Assembly: GCA_964592235.1 (NCBI GenBank) | Contig: CAZQCF010000018.1 | Location: 8,921-72,920, forward strand | Direction of reading: 5' to 3' | DNA: 64,000 nt | From: PLA3 sp964592235 | GTDB taxonomy: Bacteria; Planctomycetota; Phycisphaerae; UBA1845; UTPLA1 | In this document: positions 7,813 to 15,928 of the stretch, piece by piece | How positions within the stretch are numbered: position 1 is the first letter of the stretch | Layout: each line of letters opens with the position of its first letter | Position numbers and translations under genes: made by a program | Notes under the pieces: model-generated | Told to the model about the DNA's origin: nothing | Databases searched by the model: none | The model's input: only the letters and a program-made list of their open reading frames with translations

Positions 7813-9021
7813 ATGGCCAGTGATTACCTGACGCTTGATGAAGTCTGCGAACTGCTTGGAAAGACGCCGACCGACGTGAAGCGTCTGGTGGCGGACGGCC
7901 AGTTGCGCGAGCTGCACGACGCGGGAACGGTTTTCTATAAGCGCAGCGAAGTCGTTTCCATCGCCGAGAAGGAAGGCAGCAGCATCGTCAACCTTGCCGC
8001 CGACGATGAATTAGGCGCGGATGCGTTGAAGCTGGACGAGCCGGATTCCTTCGCCTCGGCGTTGTCGAGTCTCGCCGACTCCTCCTCTGGCCTGGACTTG
8101 ATGGACGCCAGCCCCGGCACGGTGGAGGCGAAATCGCCGTCGGACTCGGCCCTGGGCGATTCGTCGCCTCCGCTCGAGCTGACCGCCGAGGAGTTCCCCG
8201 AAGAGCTGCCCGCCGCCCCGAAGGAGATGACCTCCGAAATCGATCTGCTCCCCGACGATGAAGCCGACGCTGCGCCTCCTAAGCCTGCGGCCAAGCCAGC
8301 GGCGAAGGCCGCCGCTCCGATGGATCTGGAAGTCCCGGATCTGGGATTGAGCGGGTCGAGCATCATCAGCCTCGAGCCAGACGTAGACGAAATGGCCCCG
8401 GCTGGTCAACGGTCGGCCGCGCCGCCTCCGAAGAACGACGCCAAACCGTCCAAAGGCATCAGCGTCTTTGACGACGACGAGATCGAGATTCCGACGGACC
8501 CGATGGGCGAAACGCGCATTTCGTCGGGCATGGATGAGTTGGAGGCCGTCGGCAGCGGCAGCGGATTGCTTGATATCTCCCAGGAGAGTGACGACACCAG
8601 TCTCGGTTCGGAGCTGCTGGACGTGATTTCGCCATCGCCCGAAGCCGGTGAGACCGCCGACGAAGGCAGCGGCGTGGAGATCGTCGAAGGCGCCGAGACG
8701 GTCGAAGACAGCGGCGCGGAAGTCGCTGCCCCCTACGACGACGCCGAGGCCCAGCCGGTGGCCGCGACGGCCGCCGTCGCCGCGCCGCGGCGCGTGTCCA
8801 CCGCCGCCATGGCGGGGGCCATGCAGATGAACGTCACGCTGGTGCTGGGTGTGTTGGCCATGGCGCTGGTCGGCCTGGCGGCTGCGGCGAACGTGCAGGG
8901 CGTCTGGCCGGCCTTCCTCGAACCGATCGCGCGCGGCGTGGTCTATGCCAGCGTATTTGGCGGCCTGGCCGTCGTGGCCATCGGCATGGGCGTTTGGGGC
9001 ATCCTCGCCGGGCGGAAGTAG
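7813..9021 (+). CDS. MerR/excisionase-type helix-turn-helix protein with acidic linker and two C-terminal membrane helices
   Basis: About 402 residues. The N-terminal 50 residues (YLTLDEVCELLGKTPTDVKR onward) look like a winged-helix/excisionase domain. A long linker rich in Asp, Glu, Ser, Ala and Pro follows. Two hydrophobic helices close the protein (VTLVLGVLAMALVGLAAAAN, and a last one ending GVWGILAGRK). The layout suggests a membrane-tethered DNA- or protein-binding factor; the function is not known. I prefer the ATG at 7813, preceded by GGTGG, over the TTG at 7789. The last 24 codons recur as a fragment at 9988-10062, on the far side of a toxin-antitoxin pair. Confidence 0.78.
   Translation: MASDYLTLDEVCELLGKTPTDVKRLVADGQLRELHDAGTVFYKRSEVVSIAEKEGSSIVNLAADDELGADALKLDEPDSFASALSSLADSSSGLDLMDASPGTVEAKSPSDSALGDSSPPLELTAEEFPEELPAAPKEMTSEIDLLPDDEADAAPPKPAAKPAAKAAAPMDLEVPDLGLSGSSIISLEPDVDEMAPAGQRSAAPPPKNDAKPSKGISVFDDDEIEIPTDPMGETRISSGMDELEAVGSGSGLLDISQESDDTSLGSELLDVISPSPEAGETADEGSGVEIVEGAETVEDSGAEVAAPYDDAEAQPVAATAAVAAPRRVSTAAMAGAMQMNVTLVLGVLAMALVGLAAAANVQGVWPAFLEPIARGVVYASVFGGLAVVAIGMGVWGILAGRK
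8950..9021 (+). repeat. Left copy of a 72-75 bp direct repeat (3' end of the helix-turn-helix gene)
   Basis: This segment encodes the protein end ASVFGGLAVVAIGMGVWGIL plus AGRK and matches 9988-10062 at the amino-acid level. The DNA contains an identical block of about 26 bp; most other differences are synonymous. The two copies bracket the toxin-antitoxin genes. Confidence 0.8.
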
Positions 9022-9106
9022 GATGCATTCTCAATGCAACGAATGGGCGAGCGTTACTCGGCCCTGATCATTCGCCGGACGCAATGCCCGGTCGGCGGGC
9101 GGCACG

Positions 9107-9135
9107 TTGCTCGCAACGGGGCCGTGTGCTATGCT
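9107..9135 (+). promoter_or_regulatory. Sigma70-type promoter of the toxin-antitoxin operon
   Basis: TTGCTC (9107-9112), a 17-base spacer, then TATGCT (9130-9135). The start of transcription would fall near 9142, about 14 bases before the antitoxin ATG. Confidence 0.55.
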
Positions 9136-9155
9136 CGTGAGATGAGTTGAGTCAC

Positions 9156-9431
9156 ATGCAGGTCACATTTGACATTCCGGAAGACATCGCTGACCGACTT
9201 CGGGCCGTAGCGGGCAGCTCGCTTGAGCAAAGCGCCAGGGAGTCGCTGCTGATCGAGGCCTACCGGCGCGGGTTCGTCAGCGTGGGTCGGCTTGCCGAGA
9301 TGCTCGGCATGGGCGTTATCGAGGCCGACCGCTGGCTGGCCGAGCGGCAAGTGCCGATCAATTACACGCGCGAAGACCTGGAAGCCGACCGGCAAACGCT
9401 GGACAATCTTCTCGCGGACAACAGGAGATGA
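9156..9431 (+). CDS. UPF0175 family protein, probable antitoxin
   Basis: 91 residues starting MQVTFDIPEDIADRL. It matches the UPF0175 pattern: a short N-terminal beta segment, then a helical part with SVGRLAEMLGMGVIEADRWL, which resembles a helix-turn-helix. Members are usually encoded just before a DUF3368 PIN-domain gene, as here, and act as antitoxin and autorepressor by analogy with VapB. A TTG at 9147 could add three residues; ATG at 9156 is more likely. The stop overlaps the next start (ATGA), so the two are translationally coupled. Confidence 0.85.
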   Translation: MQVTFDIPEDIADRLRAVAGSSLEQSARESLLIEAYRRGFVSVGRLAEMLGMGVIEADRWLAERQVPINYTREDLEADRQTLDNLLADNRR

Positions 9432-9904
9432 TCGTCGTCTCCGACACATCCCCGATCCACTACCTCATCCTCATCGACCGAATTCACCTTCTGCCCGACC
9501 TGTTCGGTACCGTCGTCATTCCGCCGGCCGTTGCGCAGGAACTGTCACATGCTGCGGCACCCGCACAGGTCCGCGAGTGGATTGCTAATCGCCCCGTCTG
9601 GCTCGAAGTTCGCTCCCCGACGGTGACGGCCCCGAAGCTTCCCCACCTGGGCGCCGGTGAGACGCAGGCCATCCGTCTCGTGTACGAGCTTCACGCCGAC
9701 TTGCTCGTAACCGACGATCTCGATGCCCGCCGTGCCGCCGCAGCGAACGGTATCAGCGTCACCGGAACCCTCGGTGTCGTCATGATCGCATCCCAGCGCG
9801 GTTTGATCGACCTTGTCGACACCGTCCGCCGGCTTCAGACGACCACCCTGCGACTGCCCAAGGAGCTGCTTGACGAGCTGCTCGGTCCGAACCACGAGGA
9901 TTGA
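9428..9904 (+). CDS. DUF3368 PIN-domain protein, probable ribonuclease toxin
   Basis: 158 residues. PIN-like acidic residues can be followed: IVVSDTSPIHYL at the N-terminus (first Asp), then HLGAGETQAIRL (Glu), then LLVTDDLDARRAA (paired Asp). These would bind Mg or Mn in the nuclease site, as in VapC toxins. GISVTGTLGVV is the family's typical following strand. The gene starts in a 4-base overlap with its UPF0175 partner. The active-site residues appear intact, so the toxin is probably functional. The RNA target is unknown. Confidence 0.85.
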   Translation: MIVVSDTSPIHYLILIDRIHLLPDLFGTVVIPPAVAQELSHAAAPAQVREWIANRPVWLEVRSPTVTAPKLPHLGAGETQAIRLVYELHADLLVTDDLDARRAAAANGISVTGTLGVVMIASQRGLIDLVDTVRRLQTTTLRLPKELLDELLGPNHED

Positions 9905-9987
9905 ACACCGCAGCGGTTGGTCGATCGTTCCGGCCCGCCATTTGCATCTTCATCCCGCTTGCGTGTCCCCGGCGATTTCACCGTTTT

Positions 9988-10062
9988 GCAAGTGTCTTCG
10001 GCGGGCTGGCCGTCGTGGCCATCGGCATGGGTGTTTGGGGGATTCTCGCCGGGCGGAAGTAA
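9988..10062 (+). pseudogene. Copied 3' fragment of the helix-turn-helix gene, right copy of the direct repeat
   Basis: In frame this reads A-SVFGGLAVVAIGMGVWGIL-AGRK and stop, the same last 24 residues as the gene ending at 9021. No start or upstream coding similarity was seen. Differences from the intact copy are mostly at third codon positions, so this copy drifted under selection before it was cut off, or came from a related genome. It ends 5 bases before the stop of the minus-strand aminotransferase gene. Confidence 0.75.
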
Positions 10063-10066
10063 CCCG

Positions 10067-11176
10067 TCACAGCAACGTTCCAAGCGTCTTACAAACGTGA
10101 TCGACCTGCTGCTCCGTCAGATGATTGTGGAACGGCAGGGCGATCGTGCGGTCGGCGACGCGTTCGCAGTTTGGAAAATCGCCGGGCTTGAAGCCGTAAT
10201 CCTCTCGATAAAATCGTTGCAGGTGAATCGGGGCGAAATAGTTGCTGCACCCGATGCCGCGCTCGCGCAGGGCGGCGATGATCCGGGCGCGATCGTCTGC
10301 TGTGTACTCGTCAGCCAGTTTCACGACGAAAACGAACCAACTGATCTCGCAGTGCGGCTCGATCTTCTGCCACGTCAGGCGCGGGTGGCCCGCCAGGCGA
10401 TCCATGTACCAGCCCGCGACGCGCCGCCGCTTCGCGAGAATTTCGTCAATGCGCGATATCTGCACCGCGCCGATGGCGCTGGCCACGTCGCTCAAGCGAT
10501 AGTTGTAGCCCAGCCGCTCGTGCGACAGCCAGCCCATGCCGGTATCGCGCCCCTGGTTGCGCATCGACTGGCACAGCCGGGCAATCTCGTCGTCGCTGGT
10601 GACGATCATGCCGCCCTCGCCGGTCGTGATCTGCTTGTTGGGGTAGAAGCCGAAGACGCCGGCCTCGCCGAGCGTGCCCGAGCTGCGCCCGCGATACTTC
10701 GCGCCGAGCGATTCGCACGAGTCCTCGATGACACGAAGCTTGTGCCGCTTTGCGATGGCGTTGATCGCGTCGAAGTCGGCGGGCTGGCCAAAGACGTTGA
10801 CGGCGATGATCGCGCGGGTCTTTGGCGTGATGGCTCGTTCGATGGCGGCTACGTTGATGTTCCAGGTGTGCGGATCGATATCGACAAATGCGATCTTCGC
10901 ATGCTCGAACAACACGCAATTGGATGAAGCGACGAATGAAAAGGGCGTCGTGATGACCTCGCAGCCATGGCCGATGTCCATCGCCCGAACGAGCAGGTGC
11001 AGCCCGCAGGTCCCGCTGGAGACGGCGACGGCATGTTTCACGCCGACGTACCGCGCCACGGCTTCCTCGAATTTCGGAACGGCCGGACCGAGCGAGAGCC
11101 GCCCGCTGCGCAGAACTTCCGCTACGGCGTCGATCTCGGCCTGTGTGATATCCGGTCCGGACAGGTCAATGTTCAT
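10067..11176 (-). CDS. DegT/DnrJ/EryC1/StrS family PLP-dependent aminotransferase
   Basis: 369 residues, full length for the family, which transaminates keto-sugars on nucleotide carriers for cell-surface glycans or antibiotics. Motifs in order: AVSSGTCGLHLLVRA (cofactor phosphate), FSFVASSNCVLF, FVDIDPHTWNI, VIEDSCESLGA (Asp binding the pyridine ring), GFYPNKQITTGEGG (Lys for the internal aldimine) and YNYRLSDVASAIGAVQ. The start is a clear ATG with no alternative nearby. No sugar-pathway genes adjoin it, so the substrate cannot be assigned. Confidence 0.9.
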   Translation of the reverse strand: MNIDLSGPDITQAEIDAVAEVLRSGRLSLGPAVPKFEEAVARYVGVKHAVAVSSGTCGLHLLVRAMDIGHGCEVITTPFSFVASSNCVLFEHAKIAFVDIDPHTWNINVAAIERAITPKTRAIIAVNVFGQPADFDAINAIAKRHKLRVIEDSCESLGAKYRGRSSGTLGEAGVFGFYPNKQITTGEGGMIVTSDDEIARLCQSMRNQGRDTGMGWLSHERLGYNYRLSDVASAIGAVQISRIDEILAKRRRVAGWYMDRLAGHPRLTWQKIEPHCEISWFVFVVKLADEYTADDRARIIAALRERGIGCSNYFAPIHLQRFYREDYGFKPGDFPNCERVADRTIALPFHNHLTEQQVDHVCKTLGTLL

Positions 11177-11631
11177 GGGGCGTTGCTCAATTGGATTTGG
11201 ATCAGGGGACTCGCCACGGAATAGATGTCGGCCAAACAGCCGGTTCGTTCAAGATGCCCCCCCGAAGAAGCGGCTATTCCGTCCTACGATCGGGGTCGGG
11301 CGTTTTGTTCTGGCAAACCGGTCGATAAGGTAGGGGGCTGGAGGGGGTGCGTCCACCCGGTTGACGGACCCGCAGGCCTGTGAATTCCCGCGGCGGGGGC
11401 CGAATTGCCTTGACAGGTCCATTTCAGGCCCGAATAATCCCCGCAAGGAACTGGAGTGAGGACGACATTGCAATAGCTTGGTAAACGGTATCGCGCCGCG
11501 TTTGCGCCTGCGATGCAGTTGGCGAATAGCGCTTGGACGGCGGCAAAGGATGGCCGCCGAATTTTAGTGCAAGAGATTGTGATTTTTTTCACAAAGGTGG
11601 CGGCCGAAGTGTCCCCGCCGTACTGCGACAA
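11177..11631. other. 455-bp region between the divergent aminotransferase and respiratory operons
   Basis: I see no convincing gene. It holds a GC-rich hairpin (GGCGGC at 11539-11544 with GCCGCC at 11553-11558, followed by GAATTTTA) and the CRP-like palindrome at 11577-11594. A TTGGAC lies at 11533 without a good -10 partner. It probably carries the control region of the respiratory genes that start at 11632. Confidence 0.5.
11577..11594 (+). promoter_or_regulatory. Perfect CRP-type palindrome upstream of the respiratory operon
   Basis: TTGTGA-TTTTTT-TCACAA is an 18-bp perfect inverted repeat. It contains the textbook CRP core TGTGA-N6-TCACA (11578-11593). It lies 38 bases before the ATG at 11632, close enough to act as activator or repressor site for the HEAT/cytochrome operon. 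A CRP/FNR-family regulator is not encoded in this window. Confidence 0.5.
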
Positions 11632-12756
11632 ATGACTGACAACGCGCACCAGTCCAGCACGACACAACCCGCCGACGAGGGATCGTCCCCCATTGGGCCG
11701 GTCGTCGAGCCGATGACGCCCTCGCTGATGGGGCGGTTGTTCGTTGTTCCGGCGGTGATTGTGTGTGTGCTGCTGGGGGTCGCCGTCGTGGTGGTGATGT
11801 TCGGCTCCACGACGGTGGACAAGCCGCTCACGGTGGCCGAGTTGCTGGACAAAGTGGAGTTGAGCGGGGGCGAGCGCACGCTGGGCATGTTGCTGCCACA
11901 GGCAAAGGACTCGTGGCAGGCAGCGCAGGAACTTGCCAAACGCTTCGGAGAAAAAGACAAATACCTCCATCCGGACGAAATCGAGCCGGCGGCGTCCCGC
12001 CTGATCAAGATGCTGGAGCGCGAGCCGCCCCGAGGCACACAACGAGAAAGCGCCGGCGGCGTGGAATTGTATTCGCGTCATTTGTTCCTGATTGCGGCCC
12101 TGGGCACGCTGGAATCGCCCTCGGCCGTTCCGACCCTGACGAAACTCATGCGCGATCCAGACTGGGAGATTCGCCGCACGGCCATCGGCGCTTTGGCGAG
12201 CATGCACAGCGTTGCGGCGGCGCGCGCTGCGATGCCCGAGGCCCTGAAATTGCTGAACGATGAGCAGCCTGCCGTGCAGATCGTGGCCTGCGCCGCGATC
12301 GCCAGCCTGGTGGACCCGACGGATGCAACGGCCCGCGCGACCGCGGCCAAGGCCCTGGCCGAACGGCTCGAAGCACCGCGCGAGGTGCAGTGGAACGCCG
12401 CCATGACGCTTGCGCGCCTGGGCGACGCCCGCGGACGACTCGTGTTGATGAACATGCTCGATCGCGGATACTGGGAGAAAATCGAACTCGAGTACGAACA
12501 GGGCGGCACGACGATTCGGCGCAGATACGGGCCTGACGAAATCGAGTACAACTTGAAGACGGCGATTGAAACTGCGATGCTTCTCCACGATTCGGAATTG
12601 GCCGCTCTTGTCAAGAAGCTGGAAGACGATCCATCGGTCCGCGTTCGCACGGCCGCGCGAGCCGCGATGGCGAAGGGTGGCGTGGGGTATCGCGAGGATG
12701 AATCGGACCTGCTGGCGAGCCGCGCGCGGGTCGGGTCTGCCGGACGAAGGGTTTGA
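11632..12756 (+). CDS. Membrane-anchored HEAT-repeat protein, first gene of the cytochrome bc-type operon
   Basis: About 374 residues. After a polar N-terminus, one membrane helix (LFVVPAVIVCVLLGVAVVVV) is followed by a domain made of HEAT/PBS-lyase type helical repeats, for example SAVPTLTKLMRDPDWEIRRT and PREVQWNAAMTLARLGDARG. Such repeats mediate protein contacts. It is followed after 9 bases by the ferredoxin-Rieske gene, so I infer a role in assembly or as an accessory subunit. I chose the ATG at 11632 (MTDNAHQ); the frame stays open to 11533, but the extra residues look non-coding. The ribosome-binding site is weak. Confidence 0.75.
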   Translation: MTDNAHQSSTTQPADEGSSPIGPVVEPMTPSLMGRLFVVPAVIVCVLLGVAVVVVMFGSTTVDKPLTVAELLDKVELSGGERTLGMLLPQAKDSWQAAQELAKRFGEKDKYLHPDEIEPAASRLIKMLEREPPRGTQRESAGGVELYSRHLFLIAALGTLESPSAVPTLTKLMRDPDWEIRRTAIGALASMHSVAAARAAMPEALKLLNDEQPAVQIVACAAIASLVDPTDATARATAAKALAERLEAPREVQWNAAMTLARLGDARGRLVLMNMLDRGYWEKIELEYEQGGTTIRRRYGPDEIEYNLKTAIETAMLLHDSELAALVKKLEDDPSVRVRTAARAAMAKGGVGYREDESDLLASRARVGSAGRRV

Positions 12757-12765
12757 GGACAGGTC

Positions 12766-13833
12766 ATGCCCACGAAGGAACTGGTAACAAAAGTCTGGAT
12801 CGCTCCGGGGTGCATCGTCTGCGATGCCTGCGAGACGACCTGCCCCGAGGTGTTTCAGGTCCTGCACGATGACGGCACCTGCATCATTCGCCCCGATGCC
12901 CTGAACGTCGAATTCACCAAGCCTCTGACTGAGTCGATCATTCAGGCCGCTGCCGAGTGCCCGGTTGATGTCATCAAGTTTGACAAGGCGCCGTTTGAAG
13001 TATCCGAAGCAGAGGCCGCGAAGATGGCCGCTCCGGCGCCCGCGGCCGCCAAGGCCGATTCGCACGACAGCGGGGGGCATGGTCCCACTGCCGACAAATC
13101 CCCCGGCAAGAAACTAGCCGAGCCGCCAAAACCCAAGACCGTTGATCCGGCGATTCAGGCGCTGCTGGCGGCCACGATGGTGCGCGGCGGTCACGCGGTC
13201 ATTGATCGCGGCGTCAAGGGCATGCCCGAGCCGGTGAAGCAGGCGGCGAAGATGTCGCCCGAGGAGCTTCCTCCCGATGGCAAATACCAGCGCGTGCTGG
13301 AAAAGACCAAGCCCGCGAAGTCCGAGGAGCCGACGCGGCGCAATCTGCTGCTGTGGACGGCATGGGGCACGTTCGGCCTGGCGGCCGGCGGCTTGCCGGC
13401 GCTGGCTTTCAATCGGTTCATGGCGCCGAACGTGCTGGAACAGGAAGACCCGAAGGTGCGATGCGGGTCGCTAAGCAAATACCTGTCGATGGCGCCCGGC
13501 GATGTGAACGAAGACTACAAGCCGGAGAAGCCGAGCGGCTTCTGGATTATCCGCGAGGAAAATCGCATCTCGGCCGTGTCGATTATCTGCACGCACCTGG
13601 GCTGTATTCCGTCGTGGTTGCCGAACGATCGCAAGTTCAAATGCCCCTGTCACGGCAGCGGGTTCAAGCCGAACGGCACAAACTTCGAAGGCCCCGCGCC
13701 GCGGCCGCTGGAGCGATTCAAGATTTACCTTGACGGGGATGAAGTGATCGTGGATCGTTCCCGCAAGTTTTTGGCGATGGGGCCGAACGACACCGGCCCG
13801 TGGAACGATCCGGACGCGTCGATTCCGGTGTAG
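12766..13833 (+). CDS. Ferredoxin-Rieske fusion protein of a cytochrome bc-type complex
   Basis: 355 residues. Residues 1-75 form a [4Fe-4S] ferredoxin domain: Cys16, 19, 22 and 26 (CIVCDACETTCP) plus a distal Cys65-Pro. A Pro/Ala/Lys-rich linker of about 110 residues follows, then a membrane helix (LLLWTAWGTFGLAAGGLPAL). The C-terminal Rieske domain binds a [2Fe-2S] cluster through Cys275-His277 and Cys293-His296, with Cys280 and Cys295 placed for the usual disulfide. The Rieske part takes electrons from quinol in the bc complex; the added cluster should sit on the cytoplasmic side of the helix. The cytochrome b genes follow directly. Confidence 0.9.
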   Translation: MPTKELVTKVWIAPGCIVCDACETTCPEVFQVLHDDGTCIIRPDALNVEFTKPLTESIIQAAAECPVDVIKFDKAPFEVSEAEAAKMAAPAPAAAKADSHDSGGHGPTADKSPGKKLAEPPKPKTVDPAIQALLAATMVRGGHAVIDRGVKGMPEPVKQAAKMSPEELPPDGKYQRVLEKTKPAKSEEPTRRNLLLWTAWGTFGLAAGGLPALAFNRFMAPNVLEQEDPKVRCGSLSKYLSMAPGDVNEDYKPEKPSGFWIIREENRISAVSIICTHLGCIPSWLPNDRKFKCPCHGSGFKPNGTNFEGPAPRPLERFKIYLDGDEVIVDRSRKFLAMGPNDTGPWNDPDASIPV

Positions 13834-13890
13834 AGTCAGTCTCGGCGCGGGCGGTTCCGTGCCGACGCAGCGAGTGGAACGGTAGGGTCG

Positions 13891-14676
13891 ATGAGTTTAT
13901 TCAACGCAGTCGGCGATTACATCCGCGGAAGCCAGATCTGGGGTTCGATCTTCCGCCACGGCGTGCCGAAGGATCGGCGCACGCGCGCCATGGCGATCCT
14001 TAGCAACGTCTTCCTGCACTTGCACCCGGTCGCGGTGCGCAAGAGCGGTATCCGCCTGTCTTTTACCTGGTGCATGGGCGGGTTGACGTTTTTCCTGTTC
14101 CTCGCCGAGACGATCACCGGCATCCTGCTCATGTTCTATTACCGCCCGGTGGTGGAATATGCTTACGTCGATATTCAGGGCCTGCGGGCGCACGTCACGC
14201 TCGGCCTCCTTCGCGAGATTCACCGCTGGGGGGCGCACGCCATGGTCATTGCGATCTGGCTGCACATGCTGCGTGTGTTTCTCACCGGCAGTTACAAGCC
14301 GCCGCGCGAGTTCAACTGGGGCGTCGGCGTCGTGTTGCTGACGCTGACCCTGTTGTTGTCGTTCACCGGCTACCTGCTGCCGTGGGACCAGCTCGCCATC
14401 TGGGCCATCACCGTCGGCTCGAACATGGCCCGCGCGACGCCGGTAGCGGGGCACGAGGGACCCGGGGCGGCTTTGCTTCAGATCGCGGGCGTGCCGTTCA
14501 TTCACGGCGGATCGGACGCGCGCTTCCTTCTGCTGGGCGGCACGGTGGTCGGCCCCAATGCGCTGCTGCGGTTTTACATTCTGCACTGCATCTTCATCCC
14601 GTTCGTGGTGACGATCCTGATCGCCGTGCATTTCTGGCGCGTCCGCAAGGACGGCGGAATCTCGGGGCCGCTTTAA
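13891..14676 (+). CDS. Cytochrome b N-terminal subunit, b6-like
   Basis: 261 residues covering the four-helix heme-binding half of cytochrome b. The heme ligands are His111/His125 (13 residues between) and His232/His247 (14 between), the b6-type spacing. The ends also match b6: LHMLRVFLTGSYKPPRE, TGYLLPWDQLAIWA and GGISGPL. Cys61 in the segment WCMGGLT aligns with the Cys that holds heme ci (cn) in b6f complexes. It probably forms the quinone-oxidising core with the next gene. A GGTAGGGT ribosome-binding site precedes the ATG. Confidence 0.9.
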   Translation: MSLFNAVGDYIRGSQIWGSIFRHGVPKDRRTRAMAILSNVFLHLHPVAVRKSGIRLSFTWCMGGLTFFLFLAETITGILLMFYYRPVVEYAYVDIQGLRAHVTLGLLREIHRWGAHAMVIAIWLHMLRVFLTGSYKPPREFNWGVGVVLLTLTLLLSFTGYLLPWDQLAIWAITVGSNMARATPVAGHEGPGAALLQIAGVPFIHGGSDARFLLLGGTVVGPNALLRFYILHCIFIPFVVTILIAVHFWRVRKDGGISGPL

Positions 14677-14701
14677 TCTCAAACCAAGGAAGACACGCGA
14701 C

Positions 14702-15895
14702 GTGTTCAACGGGTTATTGAATACAGGTTGGGCGATACTCGCCACGGGCGGGCCGGGCGTGCATCATGCCCCCAGCGCGATCGACCGCGTCAAGGGTTTC
14801 ATCGACGGGCTGTGCGATCCGAAGTATTTCGTCACGCTCACGACCGTCGCCCTCATCGTCGCGCTTCTGACTTATCGGATCTGGACCAAACCGCGCATCG
14901 CGCTGCTTATGGCGGTCGGCTTCACGGCCTTCTATAGCGCCAGCGCCCTCGATCCGGACTTCTTCAGCATTATCAAAAAGCCGGACAATGTGCCGATCAC
15001 GATGATGCTTTACTTCACCGGCTTCTGCACGTGGCTGGGTTTTCGACAGGCCGCGGTGAACGACGAGCGCATGGAGCGCGGCCAGCCGCTGATTGAAAGC
15101 GGGGCCGACGACAAGGTGCTTGTCTGGCCTGATCTGGTCTACACCGAGCTGGTCTGCCTTATTCTCTGCTCGGTGTTCTTGATCGTCTGGGCGATCGTGC
15201 TGAAAGCGCCGCTGGAGCCGCCCGCCAATCCGACGAACATTCCGAACCCGTCCAAAGCGCCCTGGTACTTTCTGGGCCTCCAGGAATTGCTGGTCTATTT
15301 CGATCCGTGGATCGCCGGCGTGTTGCTGCCGGGTTTGATCATCGTGGGCCTCGTCGCCCTGCCGTACATCGACAAGAACCCGCGCGGCAACGGGTATTAC
15401 ACCTTCAAAGAGCGCCGGTTTGTGATCTCGGTCTTCATGTTTGGCTTCATCATCATGTGGATCGTGCTGATTGTGCTGGGCACGTTCCTCCGCGGACCGA
15501 ACTGGAACTTGTTCGGGCCTTACGAAACGTGGGACCCGCATCGACCGGCCGCGCTGCTGAACGTCAACGTGTCCGACATCTTCTGGGTGGTCATTCCCGA
15601 GAAGACGGGATGGTGGACGCCGGGCCTGCCGACGAAGGGCCTGTTGTTCATTCCGGCCTATTTGATTCGCGAGGCGCCGGGACTGATCCTGCTCGGCGGG
15701 TACTTCTGCGTGTTGCCCGTATTGCTTGCAAAGACGGTCTGGAAGCGGTTGTACACCCAGATCGGATTGTTGCGATTTGTCGTGTTCTGGGTGCTGATGA
15801 GCTGGATGTTCATCGTGCCCATCAAGATGCTGTTGCGCTGGGCGATGAACATGAAGTACTTCGTCGCCATCACGGAATGGTTCCTGAACGTTTGA
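14702..15895 (+). CDS. Cytochrome b C-terminal subunit (subunit IV-like) with extra membrane helices
   Basis: 397 residues, much longer than a plain subunit IV (about 160). The start is a GTG 25 bases after the b6-like gene. An N-terminal region with two or three helices leads into the conserved part NPSKAPWYFLGLQELLVYFD. There the quinol-site PEWY motif reads APWY, with Pro in place of the usual Glu. Further helices follow (VISVFMFGFIIMWIVLIVLG, then LILLGGYFCVLPVLL and VVFWVLMSWMFIV). It completes the split cytochrome b and should help form the Qo site. Confidence 0.85.
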   Translation: MFNGLLNTGWAILATGGPGVHHAPSAIDRVKGFIDGLCDPKYFVTLTTVALIVALLTYRIWTKPRIALLMAVGFTAFYSASALDPDFFSIIKKPDNVPITMMLYFTGFCTWLGFRQAAVNDERMERGQPLIESGADDKVLVWPDLVYTELVCLILCSVFLIVWAIVLKAPLEPPANPTNIPNPSKAPWYFLGLQELLVYFDPWIAGVLLPGLIIVGLVALPYIDKNPRGNGYYTFKERRFVISVFMFGFIIMWIVLIVLGTFLRGPNWNLFGPYETWDPHRPAALLNVNVSDIFWVVIPEKTGWWTPGLPTKGLLFIPAYLIREAPGLILLGGYFCVLPVLLAKTVWKRLYTQIGLLRFVVFWVLMSWMFIVPIKMLLRWAMNMKYFVAITEWFLNV

Positions 15896-15928
15896 TCCCC
15901 GCGGTCCAACCGGAGTAGATAGCCGCCC

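Noticed and set aside
11284..13080. A 598-codon minus-strand open frame opposite the HEAT and ferredoxin-Rieske genes
   Set aside because: Low-complexity, His/Arg/Gln-rich translation without motifs; the plus strand carries clear genes.
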